Source: Oxalobacter sp. OttesenSCG-928-P03
GTDB taxonomy: Bacteria > Pseudomonadota > Gammaproteobacteria > Burkholderiales > Burkholderiaceae_D
Direction of reading: 5' to 3'
NCBI GenBank assembly: GCA_030269625.1
Contig: JAJDFZ010000008.1
Span: 1-53,905, forward strand
Length of the DNA stretch: 53,905 nucleotides
The notes beneath the pieces are model-generated. The model did not search any database, was not told the origin of the DNA, and saw only the letters and a list, made by a program, of their open reading frames with translations. A program made the position numbers and the translations under genes. Below, piece by piece: positions 26,572-36,004 of this stretch. Position 1 is the first letter of the stretch; each line of letters starts with the position of its first letter.

Positions 26572-27483
26572 ATGAACAAGTTCAGGCAGATTGAAGCTTT
26601 TGTCAGCGCAGCGGAAAAAGGCAGTCTCAGCCGGGCGGCCCTCGAAGAGGGAGTGACGCCAGCCATACTGGGACGCCGTATTGACGCGCTGGAAAAACGC
26701 CTTGGCGTCAAGCTGATGCACCGCTCAACCCGGCGCCTGGCACTGACAGAAAGCGGGGCCGCCTTTCTGGAGCGATGCAAGAAGCTTCTGGAAGATATGG
26801 AGCAGGCAGAAAAATCCGTCTCCGAAGAGCGCAGCCGGGCAACGGGTCATCTCATTGTTTCCGCTCCGGCCTCCTTTGGCAGAAAGCACGTTGCGGCACA
26901 TGCCCCCGACTTTCTCAAGGCCAACCCGGATGTGCGGATATCCTTTAACCTGAGTGACCAGGTTGTGGATCTTGTCCGGGAGGGTTATGACATGAGCATC
27001 CGCATTGGCGGCACAATCGATCCGAGCCTCGTTGCCGTCAGGCTCTTTCCCAATCATCGGGTCGTTTGCGGCACACCTGCTTACCTTGAAAAACACGGTG
27101 TACCGCAAACCCTGAAAGACCTTGCCCGCCACAACTGCCTGACCTTCAATCTGCAGGGGGGGCAGCAGCGCGGCTGGTACTTCAGGGAAAACAACAAAAC
27201 GGTTACCATACGCACGACAGGAAATCTCGACTGCAACGATGGTGAACTGCTTCATCGCTGGTGCCTGGAAGGGCTTGGACTGGCCTGGCGCTCAACCTGG
27301 GAAATCCAGTCACAACTCGCTTCAGGCGAACTGGTGACCGTGCTGGATAAATTCGCGCTATCGAATTATGACATTATGGCAATTTATCCCCAGCAGTCTT
27401 TTCTGCCACTCAAAACCCGCTTCTTCATTGATTACCTGAGAACCCTTTATGCTCAACCCGGGTACTGGACACAATCCGCTTAA
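26572..27483 (+). CDS. LysR-family regulator, probably of the gcl operon
   Basis: A 303-residue LysR-type regulator: N-terminal winged helix ([59 protein letters not shown]-like region, residues 3-60), then a periplasmic-binding-protein-like effector domain (about 90-300) beginning [14 protein letters not shown] and containing [14 protein letters not shown]. The subgroup resembles CrgA/DsdC-like LTTRs of proteobacteria. Divergent from gcl with 131 bases between, the usual layout for a local activator; the effector may be glyoxylate or a nearby metabolite. Followed by a terminator shared with the gene at 27544. Confidence 0.9.
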   Translation: MNKFRQIEAFVSAAEKGSLSRAALEEGVTPAILGRRIDALEKRLGVKLMHRSTRRLALTESGAAFLERCKKLLEDMEQAEKSVSEERSRATGHLIVSAPASFGRKHVAAHAPDFLKANPDVRISFNLSDQVVDLVREGYDMSIRIGGTIDPSLVAVRLFPNHRVVCGTPAYLEKHGVPQTLKDLARHNCLTFNLQGGQQRGWYFRENNKTVTIRTTGNLDCNDGELLHRWCLEGLGLAWRSTWEIQSQLASGELVTVLDKFALSNYDIMAIYPQQSFLPLKTRFFIDYLRTLYAQPGYWTQSA

Positions 27484-27520
27484 AAAATAACGGCAACTGT
27501 TTGAGCAGTTGCCGTTATGT
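27481..27520. terminator. Terminator between LysR gene and tyrosine phenol-lyase relative
   Basis: 13-bp stem ATAACGGCAACTG / CAGTTGCCGTTAT (27487-27518), six-base loop. A T run follows only on the minus strand, so it serves mainly the gene ending at 27544. Confidence 0.8.
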
Positions 27521-27543
27521 TATGCCCCGAAGCGCGAGATCAA

Positions 27544-28998
27544 TCAGAGACTGTCACCAAAGTCCTGTTTGAACTTGGCCATCAGTTTTTGCGGCCAGTC
27601 GGATGTGGCTTCAAGACGGCCGAGGAAGAAACGCAAAACCTTGGGCTCTTCCACAAAACGAAGCCCCCCCACCAGGTTGCGGTTTTCCCACAGCCACTTG
27701 ATCCGGTCTTCCACATATTTGACCTGGGAAAGCGTAAAGACGCGACGGGGAAATGCCAGGCGCAGCAACTCGACTTCGGACGGCACGTCATTGCCGTTTT
27801 CATCGCGATGCATGGAAATCGTCCCGCGCTCCATGCCGCGCGCACCCGAAACAATATACAACGCGGATGCCAGTGCACCGGCCGGATATTCATATGACGT
27901 CAGATGCGGCAGAAAACCCGTGGCATCCAGATGGCAGCCCAGGCCGCCAGCCGGGGTAATAACAGGAATTCCCTGGGCATCAAGGCTGTTAACCAGGTAT
28001 TCGATAAATTCCGGAGAATGCTTGATAACATCCCAGTCCAGCGCTTCACGCAGGCCTACAGCCATCGCCTCAATCTCGCGCACAGACATCCCGCCATAGG
28101 TGAGAAATCCTTCGAAAAGCGGGATCAGGTCACGCATTTTCATGTACAGGTCGTAGTTGTTGGTTGCAATACCACCCCCGCGGGCACAGCCGATTTTCCG
28201 GCTGGAGAAATAAATGATGTCGGCCAGGTCGCACATGGTGTGCAGGATTTCCTTGACACTCTTGTTCTTGAATTCCGGCTCGCGCATCTTGTTGAAATAA
28301 ACATTTTCACCAACCAGGCTCACATCCAGAACAATGATCAGGCCGTTTTCATCCGCCACCTTGCGCACTTCGCGCATGTTTTCAATGGAAAACGGCTGGC
28401 CGCCAATCAGATTGGTGCCTGCTTCCATGCGGATATAGGGAATATTTTCCTTGCCGTGCTGTTTGATTACGGCCTTCAGCTTGTCAATATCGATATTTCC
28501 CTTGAATGGCTTGTCTGACTTGATTTCCAGCGCATCATCCGTAAATACTTCCAGGACGCTGCCTCCGGCGTATTCAACGTGGGCCTTCGTCGTCGTGAAA
28601 TGGAAATTCATCGGCACGACACCATCTTTTTTGATGAAGACCTGGGAAATAATGTGTTCGGCTGCCCGCCCCTGGTGAGCCGGCAGAAAATGCTTTTTGT
28701 TGAAGACTTCGTCAACGGAGGCTGCAAGCCGGTTGAAGGATTCCGAACCGGCATAGGCATCGTCAGCCACCATCATGGCTGCCAACTGCTGGTCAGACAT
28801 GGCATTGGTACCGCTATCGGTCAGCATATCCATGAAAACGTCACGGTTTTGCAGCAGGAAGGTATTGAAACCTGCGCCCTGCATGGCTTTCAAGCGTTCT
28901 TCAATGGGTAAGAGGTTCAGTTTCTGAACAATGCGAACCTTGTGCATTTCAACAGGCACTTTTTCGCCGCTGGTCAACTTGATGGCTTCGTGGAACAT
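27544..28998 (-). CDS. Tyrosine phenol-lyase/tryptophanase-family PLP enzyme, divergent
   Basis: A 484-residue beta-eliminating lyase alignable over its whole length with Citrobacter tyrosine phenol-lyase (TPL), with a constant offset of 11 from TPL numbering over the core (residues Tyr82 to Lys268). Conserved: TDSGTNAMSD, Tyr82 (TPL Tyr71), HQGRAAEH, Asn in TNLIGGQP, Asp225 (Asp214), PLP lysine Lys268 (Lys257), MERG (TPL Arg381 region) and the PRRVF segment. Not conserved: TPL Arg217, which contacts the PLP phenolic oxygen, is Leu228 (LDVSLVG for YDATRCV), and the residues around the PLP lysine are SSRKIGCARGGG instead of SGKKDCLVNIGG. It is thus a relative with an altered cofactor site; tyrosine or tryptophan as substrate is doubtful. 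Single gene next to the glyoxylate regulator. Confidence 0.85.
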   Translation of the reverse strand: MFHEAIKLTSGEKVPVEMHKVRIVQKLNLLPIEERLKAMQGAGFNTFLLQNRDVFMDMLTDSGTNAMSDQQLAAMMVADDAYAGSESFNRLAASVDEVFNKKHFLPAHQGRAAEHIISQVFIKKDGVVPMNFHFTTTKAHVEYAGGSVLEVFTDDALEIKSDKPFKGNIDIDKLKAVIKQHGKENIPYIRMEAGTNLIGGQPFSIENMREVRKVADENGLIIVLDVSLVGENVYFNKMREPEFKNKSVKEILHTMCDLADIIYFSSRKIGCARGGGIATNNYDLYMKMRDLIPLFEGFLTYGGMSVREIEAMAVGLREALDWDVIKHSPEFIEYLVNSLDAQGIPVITPAGGLGCHLDATGFLPHLTSYEYPAGALASALYIVSGARGMERGTISMHRDENGNDVPSEVELLRLAFPRRVFTLSQVKYVEDRIKWLWENRNLVGGLRFVEEPKVLRFFLGRLEATSDWPQKLMAKFKQDFGDSL

Positions 28999-29086
28999 AC
29001 AAATCCCGGTCAGATGGTTTGATCAATAAAAAAACCCTGCTCCCGGAAAATTACCGGGACAGGTCAAGAAGTTTCAGCAATTGGAT

Positions 29087-29163
29087 TGGTCGGGGTGAGA
29101 GGATTCGAACCTCCGGCCTCTACGTCCCGAACGTAGCGCTCTACCAGGCTAAGCTACACCCCG
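29087..29163 (-). tRNA. tRNA-Pro (anticodon CGG)
   Basis: 77 bases on the minus strand with encoded CCA. Acceptor stem CGGGGTG/CACCCCG, anticodon stem CTACG/CGTAG with loop TTCGGGA (anticodon CGG, reads CCG; G37 as in proline tRNAs), T arm GGAGGTTCGAATCCTCT. Confidence 0.97.
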
Positions 29164-29417
29164 TCTGTTTACAGAATACCGCACACGTGCTTCAGTACTT
29201 CCGTTGTACCGTAAAGGCGCACAATTGTAGCAAACAATGCGTAAATTGACCATCCGAAAGAAAGAGATTTTCATGAAACGCCTTATATTCTTTATGCATA
29301 TGCGCCTGATTTTCAGCGGTACCCCCGCGCATCTTCCCAAAGCGGCCCTCTTTTTTCGAATGTTAAAATGAGAAGCACTGGCCGCACCAGGCTTTTCTTT
29401 CATTTTTTCGGATCTCC

Positions 29418-30191
29418 ATGTACAGCGATTTTTACTTTCCCGACCGTCAGAACTATGACTCTCCCCACCGCCTGGGACTCGCCTACCAGGAAGTCGCCTT
29501 TGAAAGCGCCGACGGTACCATGCTCTGGGGGTGGTTTATTCCTGCCAGAAACAGCGTAACACCCGCCGATGCCAAAGGAACCGTTATTCACATGCATGGC
29601 AACGCGCAAAATCTGACCGCCCATTGGGGCTTTGCTGAATGGGTCCCGGATCGGGGATTCAACCTCTTTGTTTTTGACTATCGCGGCTTTGGGAAATCCC
29701 AAGGGGTGCCGGAACCCCAAGGCATATTTGAAGACGCGGTTGCTGCCATCAATTATGTGCGAAACCGCAAGGATATTGATACCGGCAGGCTTTTCATCTT
29801 CGGCCAGAGCCTGGGGGGCATGCTGGCTATTGCAAGCGCCGCCGCCAGCCCGGAAGGCATCCGCGCTGTTTTGGCAGAAGCGCCCGCGCACTCCTACTCG
29901 ATGTGGATGAATGACCGGCTGCCAGGCGCTGGCGACATACTGGATGACACCTGTACTGCCGGTGCCTATATCGCCAGACTGTCTCCCATACCACTGCTTT
30001 TGCTTCATGGCACGCGTGACAGGGTAGTTGACTATTCGCACTCGGCCCGTCTGCTTGCAGAAGCCAGCGATCCGGTAGAGCTTGTTACCATTGAACATGG
30101 CGAGCATGTGGATGCCATGACAGATCGACATGGCCGCCGCTACCAGGACATGATGATCACTTTTTTTGAGAATGCCCTGAAAAAAGACTGA
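29418..30191 (+). CDS. Alpha/beta hydrolase, paralog 1
   Basis: A 257-residue serine hydrolase of the BEM46/YfhR type without a signal peptide. Seen: HMHGNAQN oxyanion segment, FDYRGFGKS, nucleophile elbow GQSLGG, acid Asp in LLHGTRDRVVD, and a C-terminal His in EHGEHVDAM. All three catalytic residues can be placed. It begins ATG after a weak site and is followed 145 bases later by a paralog on the same strand. Substrate unknown. Confidence 0.85.
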   Translation: MYSDFYFPDRQNYDSPHRLGLAYQEVAFESADGTMLWGWFIPARNSVTPADAKGTVIHMHGNAQNLTAHWGFAEWVPDRGFNLFVFDYRGFGKSQGVPEPQGIFEDAVAAINYVRNRKDIDTGRLFIFGQSLGGMLAIASAAASPEGIRAVLAEAPAHSYSMWMNDRLPGAGDILDDTCTAGAYIARLSPIPLLLLHGTRDRVVDYSHSARLLAEASDPVELVTIEHGEHVDAMTDRHGRRYQDMMITFFENALKKD

Positions 30192-30336
30192 TTACCATCT
30201 GCATCCTCTGTCATACGCCTACATAGCGCCTTGTCAATGATATAATTTTCCGGTTATTCTCCGCCCTCCATGCAGGCGGCTTCAGTCGCAGCGCGGTTCA
30301 GGCTGCTGTTTTTTACCTACACTCCTTGAGCGACAT

Positions 30337-31113
30337 ATGTATAAACGTATTTTTTATCCTGACAATATCCATGCCACGACGCCCGAAAAGTTTGGCCTTG
30401 ATTATGAAACCGTCTACTTCAATAGCGAGGATGGCACACGTCTGAATGGCTGGTTTATCCCTGCAGCAACAGTTGCAAGCCCCAAAGACGCCAAAGGCAC
30501 CGTCATCCATATGCACAGTAACTCCGGCAACATCAGCTCTCACTGGCATTTTGCCGGCTGGCTGCCTGATCAGGGCTACAACGTTTTCGTTTTTGATTAT
30601 CGCGGGTTTGGTAAATCTTTCGGGCAGGCAGAGCCCAAAGGCATCCTGGAAGATGCTGTTGCCGCCATCACCTATGTCCGTTCGCGTACGGACATTGATA
30701 CCGGCAGGATTTTCATCTTTGGACAAAGTCTCGGCGGATCGCTGGCTATTGCCGCTGCGGCAATCAATCCGGAAGGCGTGCGCGCAGTTGTCGCTGAATC
30801 GGCCTTTTATTCCTATTCATCAGTGGCTGACGAAAGGCGCCCCGGCGAGGGATACGGACTTGAGCCGGACGATATTTACAGCGGCGGCCATTATGTATCA
30901 AAACTTTCCCCTATTCCGCTTCTGCTTCTCCACGGAACAAACGACAGTATTACCGATGTCGCCCAGTCGGAACAGCTGTTTGCCGAGGCAAATGAGCCCA
31001 AGCGCCTGGAACTGATCAAATACGGACGGCATCTGGCCGCCATGACGGAACATTATGGCGACCATTTCCAAAGGGAGATGATAGCCTTTTTTGAATCCGC
31101 CCCGGCCAAGTAA
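30337..31113 (+). CDS. Alpha/beta hydrolase, paralog 2
   Basis: A 258-residue hydrolase very similar to the upstream gene: same FDYRGFGKS, DIDTGR(L/I)FIFGQSLGG and LSPIPLLLLHGT blocks. The nucleophile Ser is kept and the acid Asp is in HGTNDSITD, but the C-terminal histidine region reads KYGRHLAAM instead of EHGEHVDAM; His is still available. The oxyanion segment HMHSNSGN has lost the glycine of HMHGN. These changes suggest that the copies have diverged in function. Followed by a strong terminator. Confidence 0.85.
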   Translation: MYKRIFYPDNIHATTPEKFGLDYETVYFNSEDGTRLNGWFIPAATVASPKDAKGTVIHMHSNSGNISSHWHFAGWLPDQGYNVFVFDYRGFGKSFGQAEPKGILEDAVAAITYVRSRTDIDTGRIFIFGQSLGGSLAIAAAAINPEGVRAVVAESAFYSYSSVADERRPGEGYGLEPDDIYSGGHYVSKLSPIPLLLLHGTNDSITDVAQSEQLFAEANEPKRLELIKYGRHLAAMTEHYGDHFQREMIAFFESAPAK

Positions 31114-31136
31114 AACCCCGGGAAAAACAGGAAAAC

Positions 31137-31171
31137 AAAAACCGGAGAGCAGATACTCTCCGGTTTTTTTA
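31137..31171 (+). terminator. Terminator after hydrolase pair
   Basis: Stem AACCGGAGAG / CTCTCCGGTT around 31140-31165 with T7 on the plus strand. Confidence 0.9.
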
Positions 31172-31191
31172 CGCTTCGCTTTCCCTGCGTT

Positions 31192-31228
31192 CAAAAAAAA
31201 TGCCCCCTGGGAAAGGATCCAGGGGGCA
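31192..31228 (-). terminator. Terminator after oxc
   Basis: Stem TGCCCCCTGG / CCAGGGGGCA (31201-31228), eight-base loop, followed on the minus strand by T8. About 55 bases past the oxc stop. Confidence 0.9.
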
Positions 31229-31283
31229 TAACCTGCAAGTGTAAAGCTCTCTGGTCAGACCATATCAGCTTACAGTTACACTA

Positions 31284-32993
31284 TTACTTCTTTTTCTTTC
31301 TTTCGATGTTCAGGCCAGCGATACGTCCGCTTTCTACGCCTGCATCCGGATCAAGAACCACGTTGATCAGCGTCGGCTTGCGTGACTTGATGGCTTCTTC
31401 GAGGCCAGCAGCCAGTTCTGCCGGTGTGGTGGCGTTAACGCCAACACCGCCGAAGGCTTCGATCATCTTGTCATAGCGGCTGCCAGGTGCGAAAGAGGTC
31501 GGTGACGGATCATCGTAACCACCGGCATTGGCTTCGTTACCTTTGTAGATACCACCGTTGTTCATAACCAGGATACAAACCGGCAGGTTGTAACGTACGA
31601 TGGTTTCAACTTCCATACCGCTGAAACCAAACGCGCTGTCACCTTCAACAGCAACAACCGGCTCACCAGTGACGACAGCTGCACCAACGCAGGCACCCAT
31701 ACCGATACCCATGATACCCCAGGTACCTGAGTCAATACGCTTGCGTGGCTGATACTGATCAACGATCATACGGGTGTTATCCAGTGCGTTAGCACCTTCG
31801 TTAACGAGCGTGACATTTGGATATTTCGCCAGAACATCACGAACAGCACCCAGTGAGTTGCGATAGTTCATCATAGCGCCAGCTTCGTACTTGGTCAGCG
31901 TCGGAGCCAGTTTCTCCTTGGATGCATTGACACGCTCGACGATGCCAGCCATCCATGCGGCGTCTGCTTTTGGCATGCCTTTGAGGGCATCACGCAGTGC
32001 AGCGATACAGGAACCGATGTCACCAACCAGCGGTGCAGCGATCGGTACGTTGCTGTCGATTTCCTGCGGGAGGATGTCGATCTGGATGAATTTCTTCAGC
32101 TGGTTACCCCAGGTTGCGCCCTTACCATTGCCGAGCAGCCAGTTCAGACGGGCACCAACGATGAGAACAACGTCAGCTTCCGGGAGAACATAGGAGCGAG
32201 CCGGACCGGCACACTGTGGGTGGTTGTCAGGCAGCAGACCTTTTGCCATGGACATTGGCAGGAACGGGATACCGGTATCTTCTACCAGTGCCTTGATGTC
32301 AGCATCTACCTGAGCATAGGCAGCGCCTTTACCCAGCAGGATCAGCGGCTTTTTCGCGCCCTTGAGCAGGTCGGCAGCACGCGTGACAGCAGCCGGATCC
32401 GGCAGTTGCTTCGGTGTCGGGTCAACTGGCGAGAACAGCAGGGCATTACCAGCGTCAGCCGGCATGGTGCCTGTCAGCATTTCATGCGAAAGATCGACAT
32501 ATACAGCGCCAGGACGACCGGAAACGGCGGTACGAACAGCACGAGCGATAGCGACTGGAATGTCTGAAATATGGTTAATACGATAAGCAGCTTTGACGTG
32601 CGGACGTGCAGCATTCAGCTGATCCATTTCCTCGAAAGCGCCCTGCTGCAGGTCGGTATTGCGACGCTGAGCGGCACCGCTGAGCAGAATCATCGGCCAG
32701 CCATTGGTGGTGGCATTGGCAGCACCAGCCAGACCGTTCAGGAAGCCCGGCGCAGGAGTGGTCAAGCAGACGCCCGGTGTACCCGTCAGGTAACCCGCTA
32801 CACCTGCAGCCATAGCGGCATTTGTCTCGTGACGGAAGCCAAACCATTTTCCACCTTCAGCCTGCCATGAACGGATAAGCGCCGTTACGGGAATACCTGG
32901 AATACCATAGATATTCTGGATGCCATTGTTCTTGAGGCTCTCAATTAACATGTAAAATGCATCAACCAATTCTACTTCTGTCTCATTACTCAT
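31284..32993 (-). CDS. oxc: Oxalyl-CoA decarboxylase
   Basis: A 569-residue ThDP enzyme that decarboxylates oxalyl-CoA to formyl-CoA, consuming a proton; with Frc it forms the oxalate cycle. It aligns along its length with O. formigenes Oxc, in places at the same numbers: Glu56 in FRHE (cofactor-activating Glu), Glu121, the [11 protein letters not shown] ThDP motif, [11 protein letters not shown], and AGVESGRI (Ser553/Arg555 positions). Tyr120 of Oxc is Phe120 here ([10 protein letters not shown]). The segment after NEA differs ([11 protein letters not shown]) and resembles E. coli YfdU. The ATG at 32993 follows GGGGAA; an upstream in-frame ATG is at 33065. Single gene, FNR-like box 81 bases upstream. 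Confidence 0.93.
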   Translation of the reverse strand: MSNETEVELVDAFYMLIESLKNNGIQNIYGIPGIPVTALIRSWQAEGGKWFGFRHETNAAMAAGVAGYLTGTPGVCLTTPAPGFLNGLAGAANATTNGWPMILLSGAAQRRNTDLQQGAFEEMDQLNAARPHVKAAYRINHISDIPVAIARAVRTAVSGRPGAVYVDLSHEMLTGTMPADAGNALLFSPVDPTPKQLPDPAAVTRAADLLKGAKKPLILLGKGAAYAQVDADIKALVEDTGIPFLPMSMAKGLLPDNHPQCAGPARSYVLPEADVVLIVGARLNWLLGNGKGATWGNQLKKFIQIDILPQEIDSNVPIAAPLVGDIGSCIAALRDALKGMPKADAAWMAGIVERVNASKEKLAPTLTKYEAGAMMNYRNSLGAVRDVLAKYPNVTLVNEGANALDNTRMIVDQYQPRKRIDSGTWGIMGIGMGACVGAAVVTGEPVVAVEGDSAFGFSGMEVETIVRYNLPVCILVMNNGGIYKGNEANAGGYDDPSPTSFAPGSRYDKMIEAFGGVGVNATTPAELAAGLEEAIKSRKPTLINVVLDPDAGVESGRIAGLNIERKKKK

Positions 32994-33073
32994 AAGGGTT
33001 CCCCTTTTTCGGTTGTTGTTTGATAAAGTGCAGAGTGCTTTGTGAGTATGCGTTATAAACATCAAAAGTATTG

Positions 33074-33087
33074 TTGACCTAGATCAA
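33074..33087. promoter_or_regulatory. FNR-like operator before oxc
   Basis: TTGAC-CTAG-ATCAA, 14-base near-perfect dyad centred 87 bases before the oxc ATG. A CATACT sequence on the minus strand (33050-33045) would put the start about 41.5 bases from the centre, class II spacing. Confidence 0.7.
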
Positions 33088-33260
33088 CTTGCCAGATTTT
33101 CGGCGGCCCTAAAGTTAAAAAACAGGCAAGCCATGCCGTATTCTGTCCACCGTCCGCCATATTCATATGCCGGGCCCTCAAAAAACCATACAAAATGGAA
33201 GTGAGCGGGAAATCCGCTGATGCCGGAAACAGGGGAAAGGAAGCCTGACCGCTCAAGCCA

Positions 33261-34262
33261 TCAGTATGTTCGTTTTATCGCAAAACGGCACAACTGCATC
33301 AGGCGCGTCCTGTATTCGTTATCCGGAAAAATCTCCAGTGCGGCCAAAGCTTCCCTGGCCGTATCAGCGGCTTTTTGAGCGGTATATTCAAGCGCATCGC
33401 TTTGCCTGACCGCATTGATGATGTCGTCAAAATATATTGCCGCATCATTGATGATGTAATCGCGAACCCGCTCTCTGTCCCGATCTGTTCCCCGCTGCAT
33501 CAGCCGGATCAGGGGCAGGGTCATTTTGCCCTCGCGCAGATCATTGCCTGTGTTTTTGCCCAGTGTCGATGCATCGCCGGCATAATCCAGGCAATCGTCA
33601 ATCAGCTGAAAAGCCATGCCCAGAGATCGTCCGTATGCCGTTGCCGCTGCCAGATACCTTTCTGAAGGGGAAGTAATCACCGCTCCTAGCACACTGGCCG
33701 CCTCAAACAGCTTGGCTGTCTTCGCATAAATAATCCGGCAATACGCTGCCTCATCCATGTCCGCCTGCCGGATAGACATCAACTGCATCACCTCGCCTTC
33801 GGCGATGGTATTGGTTGCCTGGGCCAAAATCTCCATGACACGCCGGTCATTAACAGAAAGCATCATCTGGAAAGCCCGGGTATGCATAAAGTCGCCAACC
33901 AGAACGGACGCCGCATTGCCGAAGCGCGCATTGGCACTTTCCACACCACGCCGCAGCATGGACTCGTCCACCACATCATCATGAAGCAGAGATGCTGTAT
34001 GAATGAACTCAATAATAGCGGCCAGGATATGATGGTCCGTTCCCCGGTACCCCATCATCCGCGCCATCAAAAGCACAAGAAGCGGGCGGATGCGCTTTCC
34101 TCCGGCATTGATGATGTGCTCTCCAACCTGTGTGATAAGACCGGCATCGGAACGCAACTGCTCATGAATCAGGCAATCAAGCGCATCCATATCCGCGGGC
34201 AGCGGATCCGGCAGGAAATCAAGAGGATTAACGGCTGACTCAGGCAAAACGGGTCCGTTCAT
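33261..34262 (-). CDS. ispB: Octaprenyl diphosphate synthase
   Basis: A 333-residue trans-prenyltransferase making the side chain of ubiquinone or menaquinone. The two Asp-rich motifs are present: LLHDDVVDESMLRRG and LIDDCLDYAGD, with GGKRIRP upstream. Length and motif spacing fit IspB-type long-chain synthases. Start ATG at 34262 has a poor ribosome-binding site; a start at residue 25 (MDALDCL) is possible. Its stop is 268 bases upstream of the oxc start, and no terminator is seen between. Confidence 0.9.
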   Translation of the reverse strand: MNGPVLPESAVNPLDFLPDPLPADMDALDCLIHEQLRSDAGLITQVGEHIINAGGKRIRPLLVLLMARMMGYRGTDHHILAAIIEFIHTASLLHDDVVDESMLRRGVESANARFGNAASVLVGDFMHTRAFQMMLSVNDRRVMEILAQATNTIAEGEVMQLMSIRQADMDEAAYCRIIYAKTAKLFEAASVLGAVITSPSERYLAAATAYGRSLGMAFQLIDDCLDYAGDASTLGKNTGNDLREGKMTLPLIRLMQRGTDRDRERVRDYIINDAAIYFDDIINAVRQSDALEYTAQKAADTAREALAALEIFPDNEYRTRLMQLCRFAIKRTY

Positions 34263-34469
34263 GAAGGGTCATCAGGAGAAATCACTGGCAGGGATTATAC
34301 GATGTCTGCCGCCTGGCGCCCAATCATCTTGCGACAGGCAACCAGAAGAAAAAAGCCCATCACCTCCTGCACCGTAACAATCCGAAACAAAAAAATATCT
34401 GAAATCAAATAATTAGTGTTATATTTATTCTAGCGTTACATCCAGACCAGCCACGAGAAAGGAGCTGAT

Positions 34470-35285
34470 ATGTCATTTAAAACGTCTGTTATTATCAGCA
34501 CCTATAATTCGCCGGAATGGCTGGAAAAGGTATTGTGGGGATATGGGAACCAGAATTTCAGGGACTTCCAGATTCTGATTGCCGATGACGGGTCAACGGC
34601 AGAAACCGCTGATGTTGTCAGGGATTTTCAGAATAACTCGGGAATGGAAATTGAGCATCTCTGGCATCAGGATGATGGCTGCCAGAAAAGCGTCATGCTG
34701 AATAAGTCGGTCATGCGGGCAAAGGGAGATTACCTCATCTTCGTTGAGGGGCACTGTGTGCCACGCAAGGACTTTGTTTCTGTTCACGTCAAAAGCGCCC
34801 GCCCCAATCATTTCCTTTCCGGGGGACATACCAATCTGCCCATGTGCTGCAGCATTCGTGTGGACGAGGAATCCATCCTGTCCGGCAAGCTCTTTAATAT
34901 TGTGTGGCTGCAGCAGAATGGCTATCCCGACACAGCAAAAAAACTTCGCATGGTTCTGATGCGCCCGTTTTCCAATCTTTTCAACCTGATCCCGACACCG
35001 AACAAATGGAACGGACGCAATGCTTCCGGCTGGAAGAAAGACATCATTGGCGTAAACGGATTTGATGAGCGAATGAAACATGGCGGCGCAGACCGTGAGT
35101 TGGGTGAACGCCTGAAACACGCCGGAGTAAAAGCAAAACGTATCCGGTATACCGCTGTCAGCGTACATCTGTCTCATGACATGGGATACATCAATGGCGC
35201 CTATGATCCGGAGAATGTCACGATTTTCAATGAAACACTTGATAAAAAGAGCCGTTTTACCAAGTTTGGCATTTTCAAAAGCTGA
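34470..35285 (+). CDS. Family 2 glycosyltransferase
   Basis: A 271-residue GT-A glycosyltransferase: nucleotide-binding TSVIISTYNSPEWLEKVL and ADDGST at the N-terminus, a DDGCQKSVMLNKSVMRAKGDYLIFVEGHC segment in the place of the usual DxD, and a C-terminal galactosyltransferase-like region with WNGRNASGWKKDIIGVNGFDE and the acceptor-side GGADRELGERL. Similar enzymes add hexoses to lipopolysaccharide core or capsule. The acceptor is unknown. It is alone, with an AT-rich upstream region (34380-34450) and a strong AAGGAG site. No other polysaccharide genes are adjacent. Confidence 0.85.
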   Translation: MSFKTSVIISTYNSPEWLEKVLWGYGNQNFRDFQILIADDGSTAETADVVRDFQNNSGMEIEHLWHQDDGCQKSVMLNKSVMRAKGDYLIFVEGHCVPRKDFVSVHVKSARPNHFLSGGHTNLPMCCSIRVDEESILSGKLFNIVWLQQNGYPDTAKKLRMVLMRPFSNLFNLIPTPNKWNGRNASGWKKDIIGVNGFDERMKHGGADRELGERLKHAGVKAKRIRYTAVSVHLSHDMGYINGAYDPENVTIFNETLDKKSRFTKFGIFKS

Positions 35286-35328
35286 GTCAGGACGGCTTGT
35301 AAGGCAGGGAAAACCCGTTTTTTCTTTT

Positions 35329-35949
35329 TTATCCCAGGTCATCCAGGACTCGGCGGCGAAACTTCACGCCAAGCTCTCTGGCTATTGCCTCACATGCCGC
35401 CATATCCACATCCGGCAGGCCATCAAGCGCCGTCAATGTCACATCGGCACCGGCATCCCTTGCACTTTTGATAAATTCCAGCATTGATGCATACGTGCCA
35501 GGCAACCGGGGATTACAGTGCCGGTTGTAGATTTCCTCATTTTGCGCATTGAGTGAAATCGACATGGACTGGATATAACGGGCCAGCTCCGGCGCCACAT
35601 CGCGGCCATGCACAATATTGGCGACACCGCTTGTATTCAGGCGAAGGCGGGCGCCCTTTTCCCGCAGCTTTCGCGCAACCTCAAGCAGCACATCCAGCCG
35701 CATGGTGGTCTCCCCCATGCCGCAGAAAACAATCTCATCATAATCTGCCGGGTTACCGGCAGCCTCAATCAGTTCTTCGACTGTCGGCTCGTGACGCAGG
35801 CGCATATTATATTCACGCACACTCCACTCGCCATTGAACTTCGGGCAGAACCGGCAACGCAGGCTGCAACGGTTCGTCACATTCAGATAACGATTGTTGC
35901 GAATCGTATAACCAACCACTTCCTCCGGTTTTATCGCTGTATCAGTCAC
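35329..35949 (-). CDS. Radical SAM protein (TatD-associated type)
   Basis: About 206 residues with the radical SAM iron-sulfur motif C-x3-C-x2-C in NRCSLRCRFCPKF near the start, then the GMGETTMRLD glycine-rich SAM segment, SISLNAQNEE and a short C-terminal part, without a second cluster domain. The small size fits the TatD-linked radical SAM family (TIGR04038-like) of unknown substrate. I prefer the GTG at 35949 because AGGAG lies 8 bases before it; a longer GTG start at 35991 adds 14 residues. It follows a small membrane protein gene on the same strand. Confidence 0.8.
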   Translation of the reverse strand: MTDTAIKPEEVVGYTIRNNRYLNVTNRCSLRCRFCPKFNGEWSVREYNMRLRHEPTVEELIEAAGNPADYDEIVFCGMGETTMRLDVLLEVARKLREKGARLRLNTSGVANIVHGRDVAPELARYIQSMSISLNAQNEEIYNRHCNPRLPGTYASMLEFIKSARDAGADVTLTALDGLPDVDMAACEAIARELGVKFRRRVLDDLG

Positions 35950-36004
35950 CAGGAACGCTCCTGTCTTTTTTGCCTGCTGCCGGTTAAACACCCATCCGGC
36001 AGAA

